Part shown: positions 22,883-34,173 of the stretch, piece after piece
Position numbering within the stretch: position 1 is the stretch's first letter
How the letters are laid out: the number at the start of each line of letters is the position of its first letter
Source of the DNA: Symbiodinium natans
Taxonomy: Eukaryota; Sar; Dinophyceae; Suessiales; Symbiodiniaceae
DNA length: 62,000 nucleotides
NCBI GenBank assembly: GCA_905221605.1
Contig: CAJNDS010002191.1
Location: 1,142,453-1,204,452, forward strand
Direction: 5' to 3'
Position numbers and translations under genes: made by a program
The notes under the pieces: generated by a model
The model's database searches: none
Seen by the model: only the letters and a program-made list of their open reading frames with translations
Told to the model about the DNA's origin: nothing

Positions 22883-25800
22883 GCAATGGCGCTGTATGCT
22901 GTGATGGATGGCCACGCAGGCATTTCTTGTAGCAATTTCGCCGGCGCCTAAGCTCCTCACAGACTCTGCTTGTGGCTGCAAAATCCCAATCCCATGATGT
23001 GTAAGAACTCCCAAGTCCCCAATTGGCAACTCCTCCCTATGCTGTGAGAGGTGGCTTTGAACCTGGAGCGGAACATCCTTGATTCTCTGCGTGACCAGCC
23101 ACTGCCTGAGAGTGGCGGCGAAGAGGATGATTGTAAACGCTTGCGCGCGCCGCCTCGGCAGCCGGGCCGGCCTTGAGCATGCAGTATGTGGGGGTCCCAC
23201 AGAGAGCGGGCTCTCAAAAAACCTTCTTCTCTGTGGGAGGTCACAGGCGGGTCCCAGAAGGGTCGTGGTCCTTGCAAAGAAAGCGATGTGCAGGCGGTCG
23301 AGGCGGTTCTGAGGCGGGTCCCAGGCAGGTTTCAGGGGGTCCGGTTCAGGGGGTCTGAAGGCCCATTTTGTAGGGGCCGCCGACAGGCGGGACCCTCCAC
23401 AGCATCGGTTTGCGGCTGCTCCAAGCGAAGGGGGTGGGGGGTCCCACAAGGAGGGGTGGGGGGGGCGGGGGGGTGCGTCACAAAATTCTGCATGGGGAAG
23501 GGTTGGGTTAAGGGGGAAGGAGACCGTGTTCTAGACGCTTCTCGGCAGGAAGCCGAGGTGAATATTCCTGCTGGAAGGCAGCATCTTTTCCTTGGCCTTA
23601 GTTGCTACTAATTACTTGCATCGTTGTCTGAGGCGGAAAAGAGCCTGGGCCTCATCGTGGCTGCAATGTGGGCGTGAGCAGACGCGGATGATCCTAAATG
23701 CTTCGCTGCCGCCAAGGATGCCAACGCTGAACAGATCCTGAAGTCAGCCTTGCTGGCAGGCTTCAAGGTCACAGAACACACCTTTCACCAGTGCTCTCCC
23801 CCCCGACGACAGTTGGCAGATGTTGGCAGATGATAGTTTTTTTTCTCTCAGAGCCCCCTCTGAACTTCAGCGATCTCCGGATCGATTGCAGAGGTACGCG
23901 AACAAGCTGGAAGGTGGGGCTGGTCGGACGTGGGCAACTTCCGGTAGCACCTGCTGCGCGGCTTGCGTGGCTGGGCCTGACGAGGCCCCAGGATCTGCTA
24001 ATGTGCTAAGCTGCATATGCCGGTGACACATGTCAGGAAGGACGCCTCAGGCTGCTGATTGCAAATGCCCAGGGCCTGGTGTGTCAAGAGGATCCTCGAA
24101 GTCAAGCTCGAGAACGTGTGATCTGAATGGGAGCTTGAGTTGATCTTTCACTCTGCCAGCAAGCCCTTCTCCAGGTAGGCGACAGCAGGGCCATTCTCGG
24201 CAAGAAGGATGTCAGTTTCCAGTGCGAATGTACAGAGACATGTGAAAGAGTTTTTGGCAGTTCTGAACGTTCTCCAGGACGGCTTCGCGGTGCGGCTGTC
24301 GGTGGACCACCGCCCGGACAACATCGCGGAGAAGAGGCATGGCAAGAGATGCAAGAGCCTTCGGATTGTTTCGGTGAAGTTCAATCAAGCATGCGACTTG
24401 TACAGTACAACAAAACTGAAGGGGGTACATATTGCTTGTGACGTTTTATCGCCTGGCTTTCTTGGCTGCAGGCGCGTCGAGCAGCAGGGAGGCGGTCATC
24501 CTTCCGAAGTGAAGCTGCACAAGCACGCACCTGCACGGAGCAATGATCAGCAATGTTTTGCAGCCTGGGAGGCACGGTAGCACCGTTCGGTGGGGCTCAC
24601 CGGGCCGTGATCTCGATCACACTCTGCCTGACCTTATGTAGACGCAACCCGTTTTGACGTGCCGTGACAGCATCTGACAGCGTTGAAGCGATCTCGGTGC
24701 TAAGTTGCTCGAGCGCAGCTGCAAAGGTTCAACTTATCGTGTTGATTCATATCAGGCCTTTTCGCCTTCCATCTGGAAGGATGTTCATGCGAGTGCTGGC
24801 ACAGGGTCTGCTGCTGACCTTGTCCGGTGCAGTGAGGGATGGTGCAGACATTCAAGGGGCGCTTCGCCTTCGGCTTGGCCTTGATGCGCAGACTCAAATG
24901 TCCCATCAGGCGCGTCAGGTGTCCCGCACGGTGCCCTTGAAAGTCAACGCAGCCATTAGGAATGCCAAGGGTGTGGCGGCGAGTCACCTGAAGAAGCTGA
25001 CGGCCCAGCAGGCGGAGCTCGAGGCAAGGCGCGTTGAGGCGGAGGAGGCGGCCGCCAAGAAACGCAAACTTGTCGATGACGTGGCAAAGCATGCGAAAGA
25101 GTTGGCAGCCCAAGACGCCTGGCTGCAATTGTGGGACGTTCGTTAACCCAGAAAGTACTTTTTTTCAACCCAAAGCCTCACAAACTTGCAGAGCGGTCGA
25201 TGTCACAAACGTGCTCCTTTCCAGTCCAGCACAGGAGGCGAAGGCTCAGCAAGCCTTGATTGCATTGGAGAGCTCCACACAGGCTCACGATGCGAAGAGC
25301 CGGGACTTCGAGCAATCTCTTGGGGTTTGGCAGGGCCTGAGCGATGAGGTGAAGAACCTCACAGCAGAGGTTGACGAAGCGGAGGTGGTGATGGTGGCGC
25401 AGCGCCAAGCGATGGAGGAGGACCTGAGGGTGAGGAAGCAGTATCTTGGAAAGAAACAGGCAGCCCGTGACGAGGCTGAGAAGGTTATGATGGAGAAGAA
25501 GGCGGAGGCTGAAGCAGCCGGTCAGCTGCGCGAGCAGCACGAAGCGGAAAGAGAGCAGGCAGAGGTTGCTATGCATCAGGCGAGGACCGCCCTGAAGGCT
25601 CAGCAGGAGATTCTGGATGAGGCGATTGCGTCGCTCGAGGTGGCGACAGCCGAGGCGGCGAAGGCCACAAGCCAAAAAGATCACCTCGATGCTATCTACC
25701 AGAAGCAGAGCCAGTCCTTGGACATGCTGATGAGGGTGCGACGGGAAATCGGGGAGTTCTACAAAGACATGGACGCTTTGACCGTCCGCATGGAGAAGGA

Positions 25801-28313
25801 TGCAGATGAGCAGCCGAACGTGCCCGCTCCGGAACTCTTGGCCAAGAACCGCTACTTGAGGGCTTGCCTTGAGAGCTACAATGACGTGGTCATTGCCTAC
25901 CGAGAGGTACTCACCTTTGATGAGAACCTGTATGGCATGATCCAACCTGCCGTGGCGGAGATCAAGCAGAACGCGTGGTCGGCCATCCTCTTGCAGTGTG
26001 ATCCAAGTGAGCAGATGGAGATCAAAGCCGAGGCAAGCAACGATTTTGCCGAGCTTCAAGAGAAGTGTGGCAGCGGACTCTGGGAGGCTGCTGGTGTGCA
26101 CAGGTTACGCTTTCCAGCTTACCGCGGGGTACACGAGCATGTGGAGGAATGGTGGGACAAGGACTTGGAAGAGCAATCAGATGAAGATGTGGAGTTGCAG
26201 CCCACGACCACTGAGGCAAAGGCGGCAGAGAGCCCAACGGAGCTTTCGGGCAAGCTTGATCAACTCGACAATCCAGAGTCACCGGAGTCCGTGCAGCCCA
26301 CGACCAAGCTTCCGGACCTTGATCATCTCGAGAAGCCAGAAACACCGGAGTCCGTACAGCCCACGACCAAACTCCCGGACCTTGATCAACTCGAGAAGCC
26401 AGAGACACCGGAGTTTGTGGAGCCCACGACCAAACTCCCGAACCTTGATCAACTCGAGAAGCCAGAGACACCGGAGTTTGTGGAGCCCACGACCAAACTC
26501 CCGGACCTTGATCAACTCGAGAAGCCAGAGACACCGGAGTTTGTGGAGCCCACGACCAAACTTCCGGACCTTGATCAACTCGAGAAGCCAGAGACACCGG
26601 AGTCCGTGGAGCCCACGACCAAACTCCCGGACCTTGATCAACTCGAGAAGCCAGAGACACCGGAGTTCGTGGAGCCCACGACCAAACTCCCTGACCTTGA
26701 TCAACTCGAGAAGCCAGAGACGCCGGAGTCCGTGCAGCCCACGACCACTGAAGCAAAAGCGGCAGAGAGCCCAACGGAGCTTTCAGGCAACCTTCAGAAC
26801 CTTGATCAACTCGACAATCCAGAGTCACCGGAGTCCGAAGACTTGGAAGACTCGGACTCCCTCTCTTCCGAACCGAAGACGGCGAAGATGCCCTTGCCTA
26901 CGCAGGACTTGGACTGATCCCGAGGCACCTGTTCCCCGCACCATCTCATGCAGCCCGGCGCCAGGATAAAATGCATGTGACGAGGTCGCGAGAGCCCGGC
27001 GTGTCAGACTAACTCAGATGTCCCTGGGCTCCTCGGACATTGGACACTTGTCGATATCTCTGCCAGAAAAATTCTGCTCAGGTCATCCTGAAATCCCGCG
27101 GGCAAGTTGCAGCTGGCCTGTCTGTCACTCGATCTTTTGGAGTCCTGCCCTCTGCATCCGACAGTTCTATGCATGTCTCTGCATCGCAACATGTTGGTGC
27201 CCATCATTGCAAGCGTCTGAGGATGTCGACTTCAAAGTTCCCGTCGAAGTTGTCACCGCCGTGTTCGCACCTGAGCGATCATTGAAAAAGACTAGTTTGG
27301 GGCTTTGCGTTGCTCCACACACCACAGCCAAACCTGACAGAACATCTCTGGCAGAAAAAGGCGGGGGGGGGGGGGGGGGGGGGGGGCAGAAGCCACAAGG
27401 CCCCACGGACCGCAGCACTGCACAGCACGAAGCACGATGGTATGTAGAAGTTCTCTTGGGTTTTTGAAGTCAGCTTTTGCGTCCTGCAGCCCTCCGTCAA
27501 AAATCAGAGTTCCAAATAAGCGATCCCGGCGCCTGTGGACTCAGGCCAGAGCTATCAGCTTTTGCAATTGACCCTGATGCTGCTCGCCTGAGTTTTGGCA
27601 GACATCCAGCCCAGTCGTTGACCGTTCTGCAGCAACCTATGTGTCAAGCTGAGGAAGACGAAGCTCGTCAGCAGATTGAACTCTGTTGCAACCCTTTCGG
27701 CTTCGCAGTGCTGAGCACCTTGTCAGGTCATGCTCATCCTCGTAACTGACGGAATCACTGGCAGCGTGTCAGACGCCGAGGCCATAGAGGGAACAGTGCG
27801 ATGATGAAGTGCACCAAGCTGAATGGATTCAGCTCACATTAGTGGTGAGCACTTGTCCTCCACGGCTGCAGGCGGTGCGTTTGGCCTCGGGACCACTCAG
27901 AGAGGGCGGCATCGATGCCCCCGAGCAGGCATGGAGCTGTCTTCTGAGAGTTGAGCTTCAAGAAGAACTCCCCTGGGGAAGTGCAGCAAGTCCGCTCTTC
28001 ATGTCGCCGCTACTCAGGCTGCACGGGCCCTGGTTGAGGCGGCTCACACGCGTGATCCCTCAGATGCAGGGTGCTAAGAAACCACAAGAGAATCGGTTCG
28101 GGAATCGGCGCAGAATCTGAAACCAGTTTCCAGGACAAGACTGCCATGGTCATTTGGTTTGGTGGATCGCCTGCCGCTGACTTGCAGAATCCCTTCAAGG
28201 TCATGTACATATTTTTTTGCAGATGCTTATAGAATGAGGACGAGAAAGTGGGCTCCACACCCAGCGGTTCTGATGCAGTGGAGGCCGAGCGGCAGCTTGC
28301 GCATGGGGTTTAA
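22883..28313 (+). CDS. PP2C-family Ser/Thr protein phosphatase (PPM), at least 13 exons, with another gene in one intron
   Basis: Conserved PPM motifs appear in correct order on +. 22883: ALYAVMDGHAG (metal-binding DGH). 23051: NLERNILDSLRD. 23718: AEQILKSALLAGFKVTEHTF. 23894: GGAGRTWATSGSTCCAAC. 24041-24066: RLRLLIAN, joining 24175-24207 VGDSRAILGKK (ANVGDSR motif). 24278-24336: DGFAVRLSVDHRPDNIAEK. 24472: RVEQQGG. 27082-27141: RGQVAAGLSVTRSFG. 27222-27260: DVDFKVPVEVVTA. About 27450-27515: SFCVLQPSVKNQ. 27727: VMLILVTDGITGSVSDAEAI. About 27985-28065: LHVAATQAARALVEAAHTRD. 28134-28199: DKTAMVIWFGG. 28239-28313: a hydrophilic tail with stop. Introns include GC-AG (24067) and GA-AG (24208). 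Differences from canon: DGHAG for DGHGG and DKT for DNxT. The N-terminal RxMED motif was not found. Confidence 0.85.
24781..26917 (+). CDS. Coiled-coil protein with C-terminal 21-residue tandem repeats, nested in a PP2C intron
   Basis: ATG 24781 opens a frame with a hydrophobic N-terminus (MFMRVLAQGLLLTLSGAV), a possible signal peptide. One small intron lies near 25117-25234, with a GC or GA donor (GAC|GCC or CAA|GAC) and acceptor CACAG|GAG. The second exon runs to TGA 26915-26917, for about 672 residues. Residues of about 50-300 are Ala/Glu/Lys/Gln heptad-rich (EARRVEAEEAAAKKRKL, AEREQAEVAMHQARTAL), a long coiled coil. A globular stretch follows (LRACLESYNDVVIAYREVL; WSAILLQCDPSEQMEIKAE). 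The acidic C-terminus has seven perfect-length 21-residue repeats. I recognise no catalytic domain; a structural or surface protein is plausible. It lies wholly between PP2C exons ending near 24500 and starting at 27082, on the same strand. Confidence 0.8.
26294..26734 (+). repeat. Seven in-frame 63-bp tandem repeats (21-residue unit)
   Basis: The protein unit is PTTKLPDLDQLEKPETPE plus three variable residues (SVQ, FVE, SVE). Seven copies fill exactly 7 x 63 bp. The array is flanked on both sides by a related longer unit, PTTTEAKAAESPTELSG (about 26197-26293 and 26735-26836), as if the short unit expanded inside an older duplication. Nucleotide identity between copies is very high, so length is likely polymorphic. 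Confidence 0.9.
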
Positions 28314-28379
28314 GTTTGGCCTACTTGGGTTCCTCTGCATATCGAATCTTCTCCTGGAGGGCGGAGAAACAAACAAAGC

Positions 28380-28506
28380 AGCTCGGAGTTGCTGCACGTG
28401 CCAGGACCTGTTCGGCAGCAGAGAGGATGCCTCCTCCAATCCCGCCGCTAAGCCCGAGGTGGAGGCAGGCGACTTCCTCGTTCAGCCCGGATCAGCCAAA
28501 AGCTAG
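28380..28506 (+). CDS. Coding-like exon, possible PP2C tail
   Basis: The frame reads EDASSNPAAKPEVEAGDFLV followed by QPGSAKS and TAG at 28504-28506. It is hydrophilic and resembles the preceding PP2C tail exon in style. It may be its alternative last exon. Confidence 0.3.
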
Positions 28507-28611
28507 GGGATGTTGTATGTACGCTGATCTGCGTTGGGGCCATCTTTGGCCATTTTTGGGGGTGCCCCCCCCCCGAATTTGATCGCTGCGCGGCCTGAGC
28601 TTCGGGTTTTC

Positions 28612-29830
28612 AGGGGGTCAACGAAAGGTCCCACGTTCTGGAGATCTTGGACCCAGGCAGTCCAGCCCAAGAACAGGTCAGCTGCGAGTCAGCAAGAGGT
28701 CATTCAGGAGACGTCGTTTCAGGAGGTCCCAGGAGCCCGCAATGAGAAGCCAAGCGTGGGGCAGCGCGAAACCTAAGCCCTTGCCTGAACCCTGGGTGGC
28801 TCCCTGGGGCAATCGGGACCCATTCCGTCCAAGAAGGGGCCTTTAAAGGGCTACTTGCGTCCCACACGTTGTCCCCAGCGGTTCACCTCAAAGCAAAAGC
28901 CGGCAAGAAAGGGCGCTCGTTCTTGGGCCCCGAGAGCCTCGGCGGATTCGCATGCACCTTTTGGGCCGAAACAGGGCCCGCAATTGAGATCAACCATCGG
29001 CTCTTACGAAGGCCCAGGCTCCGCTTCAGACTGGGACGGGAGAAGATGATATGTTCGCAGAGGCTTGCCGGCACAATCTCAGGGATGATGCCCACTTTGG
29101 GCGCTTCGCGGGGGGGGGGGGGATTTGTCGAGGCTTGAAAGCGCGCTTTGGGCTAAGGATGGCGCGGACCCTGTGGAGATGGCACTCCTGGATGACATCT
29201 TCGGTTCAAAGCCAAGACAGTGTTTCTGAAATGCGCTTGCAGAATCTTGCAGACCCCGCATGGTGGCTCCATTGTGGCTCCATTGTGGCTCGTGTGACTG
29301 GCTTTCTTGGCTCCGAGGCGCCTACGCGAAGGACATGGGTGTCATGCACTCAAGATTCCGAGGATTCCTCCAAGGGGCCAGTGAGATCGACTTCAGGTGG
29401 ACATGGGGGCTTCCGAGCGTGGCGCTGCTGCCAAGCGCAAGTCTGATGAAGAGGCGGCAAGATCTCGCCTTGTGTCTCAGAAACAGCTCACACCCCCGGA
29501 TGTGAGGCCAAAGACCTGAAGCGGAAAGGCCTGAGCAACAAGGCGGGGGGCTTCCCGAGGGCGCACGCGAATGTTTGCCATGTTTGGTGCCGACATCAAA
29601 GCCGGGGCTCTTGCGAGCACTCGTGACCCCAGATTCTCGAGCCGCCAGTGTGCCATAGTGACATAGTGTGCTTCGGGAGGTGGCAAAGAAAGTTTTCTGA
29701 GAAGCCAGCAGTTTCAAGGGTTGCTCACCTTGACGGCGGTAGCAGATGCAGCGAAGTAGTGTTTGACCGAAGAAGCGGCAAAGCTTCCGCTACCGGCACC
29801 CGGTCGAAGAGAAAACGAGGGAACTTATGA
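28612..29830 (+). CDS. Unassigned basic, low-complexity multi-exon gene
   Basis: A series of + strand stretches read as protein. About 28613-28675: VNERSHVLEILDPGSPAQEQ. 28700-28775: VIQETSFQEVPGARNEKPSV. 28884-29035: RKGARSWAPRASADSHAPFG and TIGSYEGPGSASDWDG. 29145-29215: KDGADPVEMALLDDIFGSKP. 29402-29518: GASERGAAAKRKSDEEAARS. 29573-29625: MFAMFGADIKAGALASTRD. 29668-29830: FDRRSGKASATGTRSKRKRG with stop at 29828-29830. Several sit behind AG|G acceptors. The charge pattern and KRKR run suggest a nuclear protein. The function is unknown, and exon membership in one gene is assumed from spacing. Confidence 0.4.
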
Positions 29831-30819
29831 GGACAGTGCCCAACCCCAAACTCGCACTTTGCACTGCAGTGCCAACGCCAGTACTGCTTTAAAGCCTGCT
29901 CTTGTTGTCTGATTGTGTGTGACGTTCAAGCACAGCCTTGAAGCTTTGATTTCGAAACCCTTAACCGCAACACCATCTGAGACTGGACAGAGTGGCACGG
30001 GACACGGTGCTCATGCTTGAGGATGCGGAAAGACGGGGGTGAGCAGCATGTGGAGGTTCCACAAATGCTGGGCCCAGTTGGCGATCGATGTCGGAGCTCA
30101 CCCCCGAATGGACATTGCTCGGGAATGGCGCTGACTGGATCTACATCTTTGGGAAGACAGCGGGCAGCTCTCGTATGCAGATGACGTGATGAAGTACTTC
30201 CCCTTAGCATCTCCTATCAGTACTTGGTGCCATGAACCGCTTTCAGGGGCCGTAATGCACCAGAGCGAGAGAGGCTGCTTTGCAGCCCGGTGGTGGGGTT
30301 GTGCAGCAAATTTTGTTGAAAGCCATTTTCGAAAGCCGCCCGTCCAGAAACAGTTGCATCTTTGGGGCACACCCTTCTTTTTTTTTTGTGGGCGCCGCTT
30401 AGACTCCACTCACGCCAGGAGCCAGTGGAGGATGATGGGTCGGTGCCTGTTTGTCTTTCAGCTATGCAAGCACTCAAGCACTGAGGCTAACAGCAAAGGC
30501 TGAATTTACAGCCGTGAAGCCGAGGTCGCTTACGCGAGAAGAACTTCTTGAGCTAAACAGGCAGCCAGACCAGAGACCTGTCCGAAGCTCATATCACACG
30601 TGTCCACAAGTGAGCATGGATGTGCCATCGCCCCTGGCGGGCCTCATGCTGCCCAGGCCCGACCGCGACTGCCCACGGCTTTCACCCAAACGGGCGTGGC
30701 TGGAGCCGGCTCCTGTGGTCCTGTGCACAAGAATTGTCTTCAGAGTGCAAGACTGTGCCAGAGTGCAACCGGAAGTGCTGACGCTTGAATTGCTCAGAAG
30801 TAGCTTCGCCGGCTTCGCC
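29831..30819. other. Intergenic or 5' region of the hydrolase gene
   Basis: No domain was seen. The hydrolase frame is open from 30451, so part of this stretch could be 5' exon, but the sequence before 30820 lacks features. A TTGCTCAG|AAG site at about 30799 is a plausible splice acceptor just upstream of the ATG. Confidence 0.3.
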
Positions 30820-32497
30820 ATGTCCGTAGCCCTGTGGAGCCACATGCTGCCTGCCGGCTGGATGGCGTCCATGTCCCTTGTGCTCGCCTTGGCATGCATC
30901 CCGTACTCAGCGGTCGCTGCAGATGTTCCCCAGTCGATTCGGGTGAAGCAGGCCGTCCAGCCAGTGCTTGACGAGATGTCCGTGAAGTACAACATGAGCT
31001 TTAGCTTTGGATATGTGGATCGGTCTGGACGTGCTGCAGCAGCATCTGGCCTGGACAACATCTTCAAGAAGACGCCATTGATGCCCGAGACGCTGGTGCC
31101 CCTGGGCTCTGTGACAAAGTCCTGGACCGCGGTCATGGTCATGCAAGCAGCAGAGTCCGGAAAGTTGAGCTTGGATGATCCAGTCAGTCAGTGGACCAAC
31201 CCAGTGATGTCTCGGCTTTGGAATGTCACAATGAGTCAGCTCTGGGGGGCAGAGGTCGAGCAGGTACGAGTGCGAGACTTGCTGGGGATGACCAGTGGCT
31301 TTCACGACTATGACGACTTCTTCCTCGAGCATTTCACACTAGCCTTCTCCGCAGATGATGCCGGGCCACTGATTTACATTCGGAGTTCAGCAAAGCAGGG
31401 CTTCTTGTGTAAGCCTCGCACCTGTGCCAGCTATTCGGGTGCAAACTACGTCTTGTTGGGGCTGGTCCTTGTGCAAGTCCATGGTACTTGGTCTTGGCAA
31501 GATTTGCATCAACTGAGTGTGATTCCTCAGAAGCTCTATGACACAGGGCGCTACTCCCACACGAGCTTCCTAAATCTGGGACGGTGCAGCCAGTATCCGG
31601 GCATTGCGCACCAATATACTTGGCAGTACTGGAAGAATGCCAGTGGCACGCAGGTCTTTCAAGACCTTTACTTCAATTCCTGCCTCAATGGCTGGACGAT
31701 GGGCAACATTGCCAGCTCAGCCCAGGATCTTGCCACCTTCTTCTTTGACTTGTTCACCCTGCCTGCGGAAGAGGGCGGCTTCCTCAAAAATGCGTCGCTG
31801 CTGGAAATGCAGAAGATGAAGCGTCTCACCGATGACTGGTGTGAGGGGCCCACAGGATATGGCTCATGCTCCTATGGCATGGGCATTCTTACAGACGCTC
31901 GGACCAAGCTTGGGGGGGAACAGAACAAGCTGCAAGTGTGGGGGTAATCTTTGCCAGCTCAGCGCCCCCATCCCCCCGCCCCCCCCCTTTTGAACCTTGC
32001 CGGACTCTGGCCCCAAAAAGTAGGCCCTCAAGTTCTCCTACCTCACAGGTTTTTTTTGTGTTTTGCCCCACGGGTTGGGCCCGGTGACAAACAAGGACCA
32101 GGTCGGCCAGGATGTTTGGCCCATGCAGGACCCGACGGCAGATCCGCTGGCCGTGAAAGTCCTGGGCCATCCCGGTGAAGACTGGGGCAGTGGCTGCTCT
32201 CCGTGTGGCTACAATCAGAAGTACGACTTCGGCATCTGCATTGCTTATACGAGTGTCGTCGGCATGAACTGCACACGCGATTTTCGGGAGAACTATGGTG
32301 CGGTCCAAGAAGCGACATGCCGCGCTTACGATGCTGTCCTTGCCACAGTAGGCGCTCCGAGGCTAAACTGCACTTCTCCAGCTTTGCCAGGGCTTCCCGA
32401 GTCGAAAACATGCAGGTGGGAGAGGAATCCCCACCCTGGCCCGCGACCGCCGCCGCCGGGAATGCAAGGGATGCCACAGCAAGCACTGGTCGTTTGA
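30820..32497 (+). CDS. Secreted serine hydrolase of the beta-lactamase/penicillin-binding-protein fold
   Basis: ATG 30820 starts a signal-peptide-like N-terminus (WMASMSLVLALACIPYSAVA). Exon 1 runs to about 31910; exon 2 starts at about 32050 after CACAG and ends at TGA 32495-32497, or at a donor before it. Active-site motifs of the PF00144-type fold are visible: S97-V-T-K100 in LGSVTKSWTAVMVMQ; the second motif YSGANYVLLG at residues 205-214 (canonical Y-x-N is Y-S-G here); and GHPGEDWGSG in exon 2 in place of the K/H-x-G box. A cysteine-rich C-terminal part (CSPCGYNQKYDFGIC) could form disulfides, consistent with secretion. Eukaryotic members act as esterases or peptidases; substrate is unknown. 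There is no reason to infer antibiotic resistance. Confidence 0.8.
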
Positions 32498-33863
32498 GCA
32501 GAATTCCATTGGTTTCACTACTTCTTCATTGCCTGCTGGGTCCTACTCCTGTTCCACCTCGTTAGCTCAGAGGCCAGTCCTTGAGCAACGGGCCATGTTG
32601 GCATATCCAGGTGCAAAGACCTGTGCTGCCATGGAATGTTCGTAGTTGTCATTGGTTTGCGTTTCGAAGGCACGGAGCAAGGGCGCTTGTACGCAGCTCA
32701 CCACTTGGGTGGGGTGCACATGTCTGCCGAAAACAGCAGAGCTGATCAAAGCACCGTTGCCGGCGACCTGAATCTTCTCTTTTACCATTTTTTCCAGACT
32801 CCGCCCACCCAATTCAGGCCCTGAGCTGTGTCTGAAGCAGCATCGCGATCCCCCTTTGCCGAGGTGGTTGAGACGCCTCCTAACCCAGACAGTCCGCGAT
32901 TCCAGGCTGGGATCTTGCTTGGTCAGGCAATACATGTCAACGGAATACATGATGAACATGCTCTACAGCATCCCCTCAGCTTGCGGGGGGGGGGGGGGGG
33001 GCATTTTGGGGCCCTGGGGACAGGGGTCTGAAATGGGCGCGGCCCATATTCGACCCTCCCCCGCCCCCCCATTTCAGATCCTATATACATATATATACAC
33101 ATATAATATATAAAATTGAAAGGCTGAGATCCTGAAGCCTGTCATCATCCCGGATTCCTGTCGATAAGCCTGGCCCCCTCCGGCGCTCCCCTGTCTACGC
33201 CTCCCTGTGCCCTCCTACCTCCTGAACTCATGACGTGTGCGGAGCTGCACCAAGTGACATAAGACTTTCGTCCGCCAAAAAGGGAGTTCTGTGTATTGTT
33301 GGGGGACCCTCCCTCCTCCCTGGCCCCCCCTTTGGGCCGGCGCGCAGCGTTTACAATGAACCAAAAGCAACTGACATGTATGTGACATGTATGTTGTGCG
33401 CATATGTCCGTCAAGTTATGACTGTTGGGCTTGGTTTAAGCCTAAATATAAATGAATAATTAGTATATACACGCATACACATGTATAGGCTTATGAACAT
33501 ATATATATATACACAAACATATTCTGTTGCTATGTTACGGTATAATAATGGACAAAAGATGTGATATGCGCATGAACTAGCTGACATCGTGTTGCTAGGC
33601 GTGGTCATGCGAAATCTGCAGGGGAGGGCGAGATAGACCTTGCAAGCAACACGTGCACAGTGAGGGAGTCTGAAATTTACACGGCTTCCGCGTAGTACCA
33701 CAGGGCTTTTAAGATAAAGGGGCAATCCGGAGTCGGCAACACATTTGCGGCGAGCGCGAGGCCATGATGTCCAGCATGCCTGAGCACATGAAGGCAGCTT
33801 TCCATCAGTTCCTTCGTAAAACACACATTGCGTTGCCTTTTTTTGTGTTTTTTTTCGGCAGGA
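32498..33863. other. Gene-poor stretch with G tract and AT-rich microsatellites
   Basis: A poly-G run lies at about 32984-33001. AT-dinucleotide-rich tracts occur at about 33078-33115 and 33480-33520. No coding exon is supported. Confidence 0.5.
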
Positions 33864-34173
33864 GATGGTCTTCTCCCCACGGGACGAGCTGGATCTCCAG
33901 AAGCACGCGGTGGAGGGAGCCACCAAGGAGTTCTCACTTTCCGCGACCTTTTCCAAGAGTTGCGGAACCCCGCCCGAGCATGATGTGTTTGTTTCCGCAT
34001 TCGTGCCGCGGGGGGTTTTTAGCAAAGGGGTATCAGCAGGCCTTCACGGTCTGCGGTTGTGGAAAATTTAAGGGACAAACAAGTAGAGAGGATATTGACT
34101 GGATGCACAAGGTAGTGTTGACTGCTTACGCCTTCGAGGGCAGGGTCCTGGTTAAAAAGAGCCTCGAGCAGTA
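33864..34173 (+). CDS. Coding-like exons upstream of the RecQ gene
   Basis: 33870-34012 reads MVFSPRDELDLQKHAVEGAT then KEFSLSATFSKSCGTPPEHD and VFVSAFVPRG. About 34110-34173 reads VVLTAYAFEGRVLVKKSLEQ. The composition is protein-like; no domain was recognised. They could be N-terminal RecQ exons or a separate gene. Confidence 0.35.

Noticed and set aside
22580-23449. 289-codon - strand frame rich in Pro/Arg
   Set aside because: Overlaps PP2C exons on +; produced by GGGTCCC-rich sequence.
24212-24430. Minus-strand ARM/HEAT-like helical frame
   Set aside because: The + strand carries the PP2C motif RLSVDHRPDN in exactly this stretch.
26022-26828. 268-codon - strand frame
   Set aside because: Antisense shadow of the 63-bp coding repeats in the coiled-coil gene.
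27985-28065. Ankyrin repeat (SALHVAATQ...)
   Set aside because: Position and following DKTAMVIWF show it is the penultimate helix of the PP2C domain.
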